Of a stretch of 58,627 nucleotides of DNA, positions 44,468-51,982 are shown piece by piece. Both the position numbers and the translations under genes were made by a program. Within the stretch, counting starts at the first letter, position 1, and every line of letters starts with the position of its first letter. This stretch comes from an uncultured Oscillospiraceae bacterium (GTDB lineage: Bacteria; Bacillota; Clostridia; Oscillospirales; Oscillospiraceae): positions 1 through 58,627 of the forward strand of contig CATLAL010000016.1 in assembly GCA_949878425.1 (NCBI GenBank). Reading direction: 5' to 3'. The notes below the pieces were generated by a model. The model saw only the letters and a program-made list of their open reading frames with translations, was not told the DNA's origin and ran no database searches.

Positions 44468-45637
44468 TTACGCCAAGGGGATAAATTCCGCCGTCCCGGC
44501 GGCAAGGGCCGCTTTTTCCACATAGCAGGCGTAGTCACAGTTTACGTAGTCACCAGAGTCACAGAAAAGGATATAGTCCGGGGTGGAAAGCGCATACACC
44601 GGGAGCAGATCCAGCCCGCCGAAGGGGATAAACTGCACCAGGTCACCTTCATAGGTGTAGACAGCGAGGCCCGCGTCCGCTTTGGAAAAGAGGTAGAAAT
44701 AGAGGTCGTCGTAGTGCCAGTGGTAGGCGGCCTCCGCCCCGGGAGGGACCAGATAGCGCCGGGTCTCCCCGCTGGCCAGGTCCGTGGAGCAGAGGCCGTC
44801 CTCCGGTGTGTACCAGTACAGAAGGCCGTCCCGCGGGCTCATAACGCTGCTGAAGCCCCAGTCCTCCAGGACCAGGGACGTCTCCCCGGTCCCGGTCTCG
44901 TATCCGTACAGCTGGTACGCCCCGTCCAGAAGGAGGGAGTAGAAAATCCAGCCGTCCCGGGGAAAGGTTACGTCCACCTGGGGGATCCCCGGAAGCGCGC
45001 CAAAGGTGAAGACGCTCTGCGACCCCTCCGCCTCCCCGGACGGGTCCCCGTCAAAGCAGTCCCGGTTTGTGTAGAGGACGACGGGCTCCGGCCGGCTGTC
45101 CGCCAGAGAGAACAGGTAGAGCGTATTCACCGGCCCGGCCAGCTCCCATGCGAAGAGGTTCAGCGTAAAGTATCCGCAGCCCGCATCTATTCCATAGGTA
45201 TACCCGGGGCTGTCCACCTGCATTGTGTATAGAACGGTACGGTCCTCCCCGGTCAAGCCCATCCGGCACAGCCGCAGTACGCCGTGGGTGGGGTTGTCTA
45301 TATAGTAGAGGCTCCCGCCGTAGGCGGAGAGGCCGTAGCCCTCCAGATGGGCGGGGCAGCTCTCGTCACTGTGGCCGCACTCCGCCCTGGCGCACAGCGG
45401 GGAGAGGGGCGCGGTCAGGGACGGCTCCAGAAACCGGATCTGCTGGTTGGAGAACGTGAGATAGGCGGAATCCGTATAGACAAATGTGCCGGGCGCCCCA
45501 CTATATTGGTTGTAGTCAACCTCCGTCCGGGAGGCCCCTCCGGCCCCCGGATCCCCCGGCGCGTCCCCGCCGCAGGCGGTCAGAACCAACAGCGCGAGAC
45601 AGAGGGGCAGGAGCTTATCGAAAACCGTTCTTTTCAT
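44468..45637 (-). CDS. Beta-propeller-like lipoprotein
   Basis: Lipoprotein of 389 residues with signal peptide and lipobox (LVLTACGG, Cys about 22). A VDYNQY segment and FLEPSLTAPLSPLCARAECG are shared with the paralog encoded next. Repeated Y-x-Y strand segments (LYYIDNP, LYLFSLAD, LYWYTPEDG) suggest a propeller of about five to seven blades. Position at the head of the ABC-2 operon suggests an extracellular partner of that transporter. No intact family name recognised. Confidence 0.8.
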   Translation of the reverse strand: MKRTVFDKLLPLCLALLVLTACGGDAPGDPGAGGASRTEVDYNQYSGAPGTFVYTDSAYLTFSNQQIRFLEPSLTAPLSPLCARAECGHSDESCPAHLEGYGLSAYGGSLYYIDNPTHGVLRLCRMGLTGEDRTVLYTMQVDSPGYTYGIDAGCGYFTLNLFAWELAGPVNTLYLFSLADSRPEPVVLYTNRDCFDGDPSGEAEGSQSVFTFGALPGIPQVDVTFPRDGWIFYSLLLDGAYQLYGYETGTGETSLVLEDWGFSSVMSPRDGLLYWYTPEDGLCSTDLASGETRRYLVPPGAEAAYHWHYDDLYFYLFSKADAGLAVYTYEGDLVQFIPFGGLDLLPVYALSTPDYILFCDSGDYVNCDYACYVEKAALAAGTAEFIPLA

Positions 45638-45673
45638 ATCATTTTCCGCTACACGCTCAATTGAATGGAGTCG

Positions 45674-46051
45674 TTATGCAAACTGAGCCATTGTTTCTAC
45701 CCGGACGCCATTAATAGAATAGCTGGCGGTTGCATATTGAATATTCATCGCGTTTACCATATATGCAACCCCTGCCGATTGGGCAGAATTGGAGATGTAT
45801 AAAGGCTCTATGCGCTTAACACCATTTACAATCCGATGAGCTTCGCCATCAATTACCAGATTCGCATTCACGCCATATTGCAGCTCGGCGTAGACTTCAT
45901 CCGAAGTAGCGGAGAGCTACGTTTGGTAGTAGATGCCATTGTACTCCCCCTCGCGCATCGCCTGCTGCAATGCGAACGCGTCGGGGCAGAGGAAGGAAAA
46001 GGTCAGCGCAAGCGCCGCCAGAAGGGAAAAGCCACCTTTCAAATGTTTCAT
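45674..46051 (-). pseudogene. Small secreted protein interrupted by an amber codon
   Basis: ATG 46051 opens a signal peptide (MKHLKGGFSLLAALALTFSF, cleavage after DAFA). After GEYNGIYYQT a TAG codon at about 45917-45919 interrupts; the same frame then continues LSATSDEVYAELQYGVNANL and runs to a second stop at 45674. The absence of a frameshift and the smooth continuation suggest one protein of about 125 residues broken by a single nonsense mutation. No good ribosome site is seen before the start. The stretch is more A+T-rich than its neighbours. Confidence 0.65.
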
Positions 46052-46121
46052 AAATTCAACTTTGGGGAACGCAGCTGCTTTTCCGGTGCACCTGACGCCA
46101 TGATAGTACAGGTTCAAAATA

Positions 46122-46172
46122 AAGTCCATGACGCCAACGGAAAATATTATTTTCCGTTGGCGTCATGGACTT
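46122..46172. repeat. Perfect 51-bp palindrome
   Basis: Arms of 25 bp (AAGTCCATGACGCCAACGGA continuing AAATA) are perfectly complementary around one central T. No terminator-like T run follows on either side. It lies 71 bp upstream of the interrupted secreted-protein gene and 51 bp after the apbE stop. Confidence 0.85.
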
Positions 46173-46222
46173 CCGGCGCCCGGCGTAATATAATAAATTT
46201 TTTAAGCGGGCCCGCTGGGCCC

Positions 46223-47227
46223 TCACCTCCGGTCCGCCACGGTGAGGGGCAGCTCCGTCTCCACCCCGGCGGCGCCCTCCGTGACATAGAGCTCCCGGTC
46301 CTCCGTCAGCAGCACCAGCTGAAACTCCAGGCTGCTCTCCCGCCAGAAGGCCAGGGCCTCCTCCCGGCCCATGATGAAAAGGGCTGTGGAGAGGGCGTCC
46401 GCCAGGACTCCGTCGGGGGAGAGGACCGTCACCGAGAGCAGGTCCGACTCCGCCGGGCGGCCCGTGCGGGGGTTCAGGATGTGGATATAGGTCTCCCCGT
46501 CCTGCTCAAAGAAGCGCTCGTAGCCGCCGGAGGTGACCACCGCCAGGTCCCGGACCTCCAGCACCGCCAGGAAGGTCTCCCGGGCGGCGTCCGGGTCCTG
46601 AATGCCGATGCGCCAGAGAGAGCCGTCCGGCTTGGTCCCCAGAGTCTGGATGCTGCCGCCCAGGGAGACCAGGCCGGAGCGGACGCCGTGGGCGGAAAAG
46701 ATCTCCATCACCCGGCCGGCGGCGTAGCCCTTGGCAATGCCGCCGAAATCCAGCCGCTGCCCGGGGGCCATGGCGAGGGAGTCCCCCTGGAGCCGGAGGA
46801 GGGAGCTGTCCGCCAGGGGCAGCGCGGCCTGGAGCTCCTCCTGGGAGGGGACGCGGTACTCCCCTGTGGAAAACCCCCAAAGCTCCATCAGGGGGTAGAT
46901 GGTGCACTCGAAGAGCCCCCCGGTGGCCTCCCAGACCGACAGGGAGGAGCGCAGCAGGCTGGCCGTGTCCTTTGTAAGGGGGCCGCCGCCCGCTTCGTTG
47001 AGCCGGGAGACCTCGCTGGAGGGACTGGAGGCGGACAGCAGCGCGTCCAGCCGGTAAATCTCCTCCACCGCGGCGTCCACGGCCTCCTGGCCCTGGGGGC
47101 CGTAGGCCGTCAGGCGCATGACGGTGTCCATGGCGAAGATCTCCCGGATGTACGGGGGATCTTCGGCGCAGCCCGCCGCCGGTATGAGTAGGAACAGAGC
47201 CGTTAAAAGAAGAATTGCCCGCTTCAT
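46223..47227 (-). CDS. apbE: FAD:protein FMN transferase (ApbE lipoprotein)
   Basis: Lipoprotein of 334 residues (lipobox PAAGCA, Cys about 20) that attaches FMN to Thr/Ser of flavoproteins such as Rnf or Nqr subunits. Motifs are AMDTVMRLTAYG, LDFGGIAKGYAA, SLGGSIQTLG, YIHILNPRTGRP and the metal-binding VLADALSTALFIMG. It ends an operon that starts with an ECF sigma factor. No flavinylation target gene is seen in the window. Confidence 0.93.
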   Translation of the reverse strand: MKRAILLLTALFLLIPAAGCAEDPPYIREIFAMDTVMRLTAYGPQGQEAVDAAVEEIYRLDALLSASSPSSEVSRLNEAGGGPLTKDTASLLRSSLSVWEATGGLFECTIYPLMELWGFSTGEYRVPSQEELQAALPLADSSLLRLQGDSLAMAPGQRLDFGGIAKGYAAGRVMEIFSAHGVRSGLVSLGGSIQTLGTKPDGSLWRIGIQDPDAARETFLAVLEVRDLAVVTSGGYERFFEQDGETYIHILNPRTGRPAESDLLSVTVLSPDGVLADALSTALFIMGREEALAFWRESSLEFQLVLLTEDRELYVTEGAAGVETELPLTVADRR

Positions 47228-47287
47228 GCGCCGCCTCCCGGTAGATTTGTTTTAACACAGGCATCATACCACCGGGCTCCGGCCCTG

Positions 47288-47938
47288 TCAACCTTCCGCC
47301 GGCAGGGGGAGCAGCACCCCCAGACTCCCCTCGGCGTGGGAGAAGCCGAAGGACCCCTCCGGAAAGCCAATGCAGAGCTGATCCTCCCAGAAGTACCAGA
47401 GGAGGTCCGGGCTCTCCAGGGCCGCATCCACCTCCCGCTCCACCAGGGCCCGGTCAAAGTCCAGCTCCGGGTAGCTCTCATAGAGCAGGTCCTGGACGGT
47501 CCGGCTGAGGGCGGCGTCCACGGTGAGGAAATCGGTGAGCAGAAGCGGCTCCCCGGTGGCTGGGTCCAGCACATGGGCCTCGGAGTAGGTGTTGGGGTGG
47601 GGACCGCCCTCCTCCAGGGTCCTTGTCACCACCAGGCAGACGGCCCGGCTGTCACAGCGGGTGACGGAGGCGGAGACGCTCTGGCAGCGGGGCGGCTCCC
47701 CGCCGGCCAGGAAGTCCCGGGCCCCCTCCTGCCAGGCCCGGTTCAGGTCCTCCAGGGCGGCGGAGAGGGCGTCATAGCCCGCGCCGGAGCGGGAATAGGC
47801 GGGGTACTCCGCATAGCTGGAGCCGGCCCCCTCCTCCCGGAGGATTTCACAGGAGACGGAGGGGGGCTCCGCCCGCCCCTGGCCGCAGGCGGTCAGGAGG
47901 AAGCAGGAAAGCAGAAGCAGAGAAAGCAATTTTTTCAT
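47288..47938 (-). CDS. RsiV-like lipoprotein (DUF3298/DUF4163 type)
   Basis: Lipoprotein of 216 residues with lipobox LLTACG. Segments such as YPAYSRSGAGYDALSAAL, TRTLEEGGPHPNTYSEAHVL and GEPLLLTDFL match the outside domain of RsiV-type proteins (DUF4163/DUF3298), which in Bacillus bind lysozyme. Here it is a free lipoprotein and not fused to an anti-sigma helix, and it is part of an ECF sigma operon. Lysozyme or envelope-stress sensing is a plausible inference. Confidence 0.75.
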   Translation of the reverse strand: MKKLLSLLLLSCFLLTACGQGRAEPPSVSCEILREEGAGSSYAEYPAYSRSGAGYDALSAALEDLNRAWQEGARDFLAGGEPPRCQSVSASVTRCDSRAVCLVVTRTLEEGGPHPNTYSEAHVLDPATGEPLLLTDFLTVDAALSRTVQDLLYESYPELDFDRALVEREVDAALESPDLLWYFWEDQLCIGFPEGSFGFSHAEGSLGVLLPLPAEG

Positions 47939-47939
47939 A

Positions 47940-48818
47940 TCAACCCTCCCGCAAGGCGGCGATGTTCTCCGCCGTCAGAGCCATAAGGGGGAGCTCCAGC
48001 GCCGCCGCGCCGTCCAGGAAGGACTCCCGCCACTGGCGGTACTGCTCAGCGTCCACCGGGTGCTCCCGGCTGTAGTCGCCGTAGTCCATCAGGTAGTAGA
48101 CCACCCCGTCGCCGTCCAGGTCCGCCTGGTCCGGGAAGTCCTGACCGTCGTAGAATTCCATGAAGGACTTGTCCCAGGCGTCCACCATGCCGGCGGCGCT
48201 GTAGGCGTCCGCGGCCGGGTCGTAGCGCCACAGGGTGTAGGGCCACAGGGCGTACCCGGCCACGCCCTGGTTGTGGGACCAGTCCGCCTGGACGATGCCG
48301 TTGTCATAGAAGGTGAGCAGGGGCGGGAGGGGCAGGGGGAACTGCTCCCGGAGCGCGCCGGTTTCGCTGTCGTAGTCGTAGACGGCCCCGGTCATCCCCG
48401 CCATGTAGGTGGAGGTGTAAAGAATCAGCAGCTCCTCCCGCCCATCCGCGTCCAGGTCATAGACCGCGAACTGGTTGGCGGACAGGTCGCAGCCGTCGAT
48501 GAAGCCGCAGTCCTCCCCGTTGGGGAGAAGGTGGTTCTGAGCCAGGTCCTCCAGGGCGGCGGCATAGGCCTCCCCCATGGGGGAGGAGGCGGAGGAACCG
48601 CCACCTCCGGGGATCTCCGGCTCCTCCGCCTCCGGGAGGGAGGGGGGCTGCGGGGCGTCCTCCGGAGGGGCGGCTGGGGAGTTCGGGACAGCGGCGGAAT
48701 TTTCCGGAGCCTCCGGGGCGGCGGGCCCCTGGACTACCTCCGGCAGCTGGCGGCCGCCGCAGGCGGCGAGGGCGAGGAGCAGGGCGGCGAGAACTGCCGG
48801 GAACAGGCGCTTTTTCAT
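47940..48818 (-). CDS. Lipoprotein with Asp-rich calcium-type loops
   Basis: Lipoprotein of 292 residues. Lipobox ALAACGG, then about 70 residues of Pro/Ala/Glu-rich linker, then a folded domain with two DxDxDG-type loops (DLDADGREELL and DLDGDGVVYY) of the FG-GAP/EF-hand kind. ATG 48818 is chosen because the signal peptide starts there; an upstream ATG is less likely. The next gene starts 1 bp beyond its stop. No specific function recognised. Confidence 0.75.
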   Translation of the reverse strand: MKKRLFPAVLAALLLALAACGGRQLPEVVQGPAAPEAPENSAAVPNSPAAPPEDAPQPPSLPEAEEPEIPGGGGSSASSPMGEAYAAALEDLAQNHLLPNGEDCGFIDGCDLSANQFAVYDLDADGREELLILYTSTYMAGMTGAVYDYDSETGALREQFPLPLPPLLTFYDNGIVQADWSHNQGVAGYALWPYTLWRYDPAADAYSAAGMVDAWDKSFMEFYDGQDFPDQADLDGDGVVYYLMDYGDYSREHPVDAEQYRQWRESFLDGAAALELPLMALTAENIAALREG

Positions 48819-48858
48819 AGGATTGCCTCCAATTTTTCTCTTTAATGATGATGCGATA

Positions 48859-49848
48859 TTATGGGATGGCGGAGAAGTCAAAGGCCTCGGCAAAGGATTC
48901 CATGGTCTGGCGGTTCAGGTCCACCCTGCCGTCACTCAGGTCGCCCAGAACGTTGACCACCACGAAGGACTCCTCCCGGTCGGCGATCACCAGGCCCTTG
49001 GAGGACCCGTTGGCGGCCAGCAGCAGGGGGACGCCGTTTTCTGTCACATAGGTCCACTGGTCGAAGTCCTCCGCGCTGCCGATGTTCAGGACGAGGGTGC
49101 TGAGACTGCCCTTTCTAGCCCGGCTGAACTGGTAGTCCAAGGTGGAGAACCAGCCGGGTCCCGCCAGAAAGACGCCCCCCTCCACCAGGAAGGTGCCGTC
49201 CTGGTAGCAGTAGCCCCAGTACATGTCATTGAGCCCCCCTCCGCAGGAAAAGACGTCCCCCACGCCGGCGCGGGCGGAGAGGTCCTCCGGGCCCTCCATG
49301 TCCGCCGCGATGGGGCCCAGCAGGGCGAGGCCGTACTTCTCGCAGAGCTGGTCCAGCTTGTCGGTCATGTCCCGAGTGTAGCAGAGGTAGGCGTCGTAGT
49401 CTCCGGGGATGCCGGTGGGGTTGTTGCCGATAGCAGCCAGGATGGACCCGTCCTGGTCGTACCCCGCCAGAAAGGCCTCCCACTCCGCGCAGGCCTGGAA
49501 CTCCGGGCTGTCCTGGAGGCCCTGGAGGGAGATCATATCCACCGTGGCGGTGGAGCTGGAGAAGGAGCCGTCGCCGTTGGGCGCAGGGAGGACAATCTCC
49601 TGGGGCCCCATGCCTACGCTGCCCAGGCTGAAGAAGTCCGTCACATAGCAGCAGGAGGCCACCAAAAGGCCCGCCGCCAGAATGGCGGCTGCCAGCAGGG
49701 CCGCCCTGACCTGCCGCCGGGAACCTGCCGCCCGCTCCGGGAAGCGCTCCGCCGCGGCGGAGGAGAGGATATGCCGGAGCATCCGCTCCCTGGCGGCATC
49801 GTCCGGCTGTATGCGCCCATAGGCGTCACGAATTTCCCGGTTCGTCAT
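48859..49848 (-). CDS. Membrane-bound anti-sigma-like protein
   Basis: Protein of 329 residues. The about 45-residue N-terminus (MTNREIRDAYGRIQPDDAAR) is the short cytoplasmic helix often found in clostridial anti-sigma partners; one membrane segment follows (about 47-66), then an outside domain of about 260 residues. Its ATG overlaps the sigma factor stop (4 bp). The role as anti-sigma is inferred from position and layout; the classical zinc HxxxCxxC motif is not present. Confidence 0.75.
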   Translation of the reverse strand: MTNREIRDAYGRIQPDDAARERMLRHILSSAAAERFPERAAGSRRQVRAALLAAAILAAGLLVASCCYVTDFFSLGSVGMGPQEIVLPAPNGDGSFSSSTATVDMISLQGLQDSPEFQACAEWEAFLAGYDQDGSILAAIGNNPTGIPGDYDAYLCYTRDMTDKLDQLCEKYGLALLGPIAADMEGPEDLSARAGVGDVFSCGGGLNDMYWGYCYQDGTFLVEGGVFLAGPGWFSTLDYQFSRARKGSLSTLVLNIGSAEDFDQWTYVTENGVPLLLAANGSSKGLVIADREESFVVVNVLGDLSDGRVDLNRQTMESFAEAFDFSAIP

Positions 49849-50336
49849 GGCGTCCCGCCTCCTTTACAGGTTTTTTCCAGCAGCTTTCTGGCCCTGGCCA
49901 GCCGGCTGCGGACGGTGGACTGGGGCCGGTGGAGAATTTTCGCGATCTCAGGGGTGGTGTAGCCCTCGTAGTAGTAGAGGTAGACCGCCTCCTTGTAGTC
50001 CGGGGGCAGGGCCAGGATGGCGCCCAGCACCCCGTCAATGGCAAAGGGGGCGTCCTCCGCCACGCACCGGCAGGAGGAGAGGTCCTCGCTCCGGCGCCAC
50101 CAGCGCTTGAGGGCGTCCTTGCAGGCGTTGGCGGCGGTGACGATGAGCCAGGCCTTCTCATGCTCCCGGGAGGAGAAGGCCTTCCCGCTGGAGAGGAGCC
50201 GCAGAAAGGTCTCCTGGACCATGTCCTCCGTGTCCGCCGGATTTTTCATAAAGGAGAAGCAGACCCGGTAGACCGTGTCCGCGTGGCGGCGGTAGATCTC
50301 CTCCAGCTCCTCGCCCGTCCGCAAAACCAAGTCCAT
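49845..50336 (-). CDS. ECF-type RNA polymerase sigma factor
   Basis: Sigma factor of 163 residues with region 2 (RRHADTVYRVCFSFMKNPAD, then DMVQETFLRLL) and region 4 (LPPDYKEAVYLYYYEGYTTP and STVRSRLARARKLL helix-turn-helix). ATG 50336 has a GGGAAGGTG site; an upstream ATG 50384 is less likely. An ECF-like promoter lies just upstream, so it probably controls its own operon of envelope lipoproteins and ApbE. Confidence 0.92.
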   Translation of the reverse strand: MDLVLRTGEELEEIYRRHADTVYRVCFSFMKNPADTEDMVQETFLRLLSSGKAFSSREHEKAWLIVTAANACKDALKRWWRRSEDLSSCRCVAEDAPFAIDGVLGAILALPPDYKEAVYLYYYEGYTTPEIAKILHRPQSTVRSRLARARKLLEKTCKGGGTP

Positions 50337-50354
50337 CACCTTCCCTTCCCATTG

Positions 50355-50383
50355 GATACGATTGAAGGCGGGCAAACGTTGCA
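50355..50383 (-). promoter_or_regulatory. Candidate ECF autoregulatory promoter
   Basis: On the minus strand TGCAAC (50383-50378) followed 17 bp later by CGTATC (50360-50355), then about 18 bp to the start codon. TGCAAC/CGTATC is the kind of bipartite element used by ECF sigma factors in Firmicutes. Confidence 0.65.
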
Positions 50384-50469
50384 CCGCCGGTAAAAAAATT
50401 TTTTCAGTCCCTTCGCGGACCTATTATAAAAGCTTTACCGCCAAATGGCAACGGACCGGAGGGGAAACC

Positions 50470-50498
50470 TTGCCTTTTCCGCCCCTGTATGCTACACT
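50470..50498 (+). promoter_or_regulatory. Promoter of the 338-residue lipoprotein gene
   Basis: TTGCCT (50470-50475), a 17-bp spacer and TACACT (50493-50498). The transcript would include the palindrome at 50538. Confidence 0.55.
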
Positions 50499-50537
50499 GG
50501 AGAGGCGGAGCGCTATGCTGCTATCAGGATAACATCG

Positions 50538-50609
50538 TGTAGGGGCGAGCAGCGTTGGCCCCTGCGGCACCGCAGAGCTGGAAGCGGGCGAGCGATGCTC
50601 GCCCCTACA
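50538..50609. repeat. GGGGCGAGC-type palindrome, double form
   Basis: TGTAGGGGCGAGC on the left mirrors GCTCGCCCCTACA on the right, with a second inner GGGCGAGC-GAT-GCTCGCCC palindrome. It looks like two units side by side, one decayed. Confidence 0.7.
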
Positions 50610-50651
50610 AAGAATTTTGAAGCTTGCCATAGGCGGAGAGGAGCGCGGCAA

Positions 50652-51668
50652 ATGAAGGAAAAAAGGCGGAGGGCAGTTTTGGCTCTGCTTCTGCTGGTCT
50701 CGCTGGCGCTTTTGGGCTGCCGGGAGGAGCCGGGGCCCCGGCAGGAGGCGGCGGAGGACTCCCAGCAGGCGCTGGGCCACTTCTTGGAGGACCTGCGGGA
50801 CGGGGACTGGGAGATGGCCCTGACCTATCTGGAGGAGGGCAACCCCCTGCGCTGCGTGCTCTCCGAGGAGGAGCCGGAGGTACCGGAGCTGGAGGAGGTG
50901 TTCCGGACCTTTCGGGGGCGGCTGGGGGGCCTTACCTTCCGCCTGGAGCCCGGGAGCCGGTACAGCGACGCCATCCTACAGGTCACCGCCGGGCAGCTGG
51001 ACTTCGCCCTGGCCATCCGGCGTGCCATGCTGGAGGCGCTGGAGGAGCAGTGCCGGAGCGGCGGCGGAGCCTTCCTGGACTACGCCGGCTGGATGGCCCG
51101 GGGCGTGGCCGCCGCGGAGCCGGGGGAGGAGGGGACCGCCCACGCCGTCCTTACCCTCAGCCGGGGCGTCTACACCGTGGAGCACATGGGGGCTTCGGAT
51201 GAGGAGTTTTTGAACCTGGTCACCGGCGGGTTCTACGACTACATGGATTTCCAGATGGCCGTCTGCACCCGCGGCGAGGCAGGGCAGGATCTGACCTGCC
51301 TTCTGGCGGCCCAGGGGGACCGGATTATCGCGGGGCTGGTGGAGATTTCCCAGCCCCTGGAGGAGGCACTCTCCCCGGAGGAGGAGGCCCTGCTGGAGGA
51401 ATTTTACACCCAGGCCTTCCAGGCCCTGGGGGAGCGGGGCGTCTGCTCCGGCGCCTGGGTGCGGGAGGGCCGCTCCGGTGTGAGCACGGGCATCGACTTT
51501 GTGGACGCCGACCAGAGGGCCCTCCTCCAGGCCGGCGTTGTCAGCGGCAAGTACCAGGGCAATACCACCGCGGGTTATCTGAGCCTGCGGGCCACCCTCC
51601 GGGAGATGGAGAGCGAGGGCTGGACCTGCCGGGTGGAGCCGGTATACGGCCGGGAGGAGCCGTCCTGA
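50652..51668 (+). CDS. Lipoprotein of unknown function
   Basis: Lipoprotein of 338 residues with lipobox LALLGC (Cys about 23). Two acidic helical segments follow (about 30-60 and 75-95), and the C-terminal part (GIDFVDADQRALLQAG) is soluble. ATG 50652 is preceded by AGAGGAG. It is divergent from the ECF operon and 315 bp away, so the two may be related functionally, but the sequence gives no direct link. Confidence 0.75.
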   Translation: MKEKRRRAVLALLLLVSLALLGCREEPGPRQEAAEDSQQALGHFLEDLRDGDWEMALTYLEEGNPLRCVLSEEEPEVPELEEVFRTFRGRLGGLTFRLEPGSRYSDAILQVTAGQLDFALAIRRAMLEALEEQCRSGGGAFLDYAGWMARGVAAAEPGEEGTAHAVLTLSRGVYTVEHMGASDEEFLNLVTGGFYDYMDFQMAVCTRGEAGQDLTCLLAAQGDRIIAGLVEISQPLEEALSPEEEALLEEFYTQAFQALGERGVCSGAWVREGRSGVSTGIDFVDADQRALLQAGVVSGKYQGNTTAGYLSLRATLREMESEGWTCRVEPVYGREEPS

Positions 51669-51748
51669 GAGCGCGGCGGAGCGAACCGGCAGAACGCACA
51701 AAATAGAGGACCTTATTTCGTAAAAACGCTGAAATTCCGGGGGCGTTC

Positions 51749-51777
51749 TTGACTTTTGCTGTGCCATCCGGTATTCT
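51749..51777 (+). promoter_or_regulatory. Promoter of the msmK leader
   Basis: TTGACT (51749-51754), a 17-bp spacer and TATTCT (51772-51777). The start codon is 205 bp further on. Confidence 0.75.
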
Positions 51778-51784
51778 AAAATCA

Positions 51785-51975
51785 GCCTGCGGCATTGCGC
51801 TCAGGCTCCAATCACGAGCTGCCGCGCCACTCCACAAAATGGCGGGGCAGACTGACAAGAAAGGATGAATTCCGCGTAGGCGTGCGGTGCGGCAGTGTGG
51901 AGACCTGCCGCAAAGGGAGGGCGGTTTTGCTCCGCCCCTCCGAGGTGGGCATTGCGGAGGCATTCCCACTAACGC
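51785..51975 (+). ncRNA. Structured 5' leader of the sugar ABC ATPase gene
   Basis: Four successive hairpins can be drawn: CTGCCGCGCCA (51819-51829) with TGGCGGGGCAG (51840-51850); GCGGCAG (51889-51895) with CTGCCGC (51905-51911); a GGAGGGCGG stem with CCGCCCCTCC (51916-51941); and GTGGG (51945-51949) with CCCAC (51965-51969), which ends 13 bases before the ATG. It may be a cis-regulatory RNA. I do not recognise a known riboswitch class. Confidence 0.55.
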
Positions 51976-51982
51976 CTGAGAA

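Noticed and set aside
45917..45919. TAG read as pyrrolysine
   Set aside because: No pyl genes are seen, the protein is a small secreted one, and neighbouring genes are also damaged, so a simple nonsense mutation is more likely.
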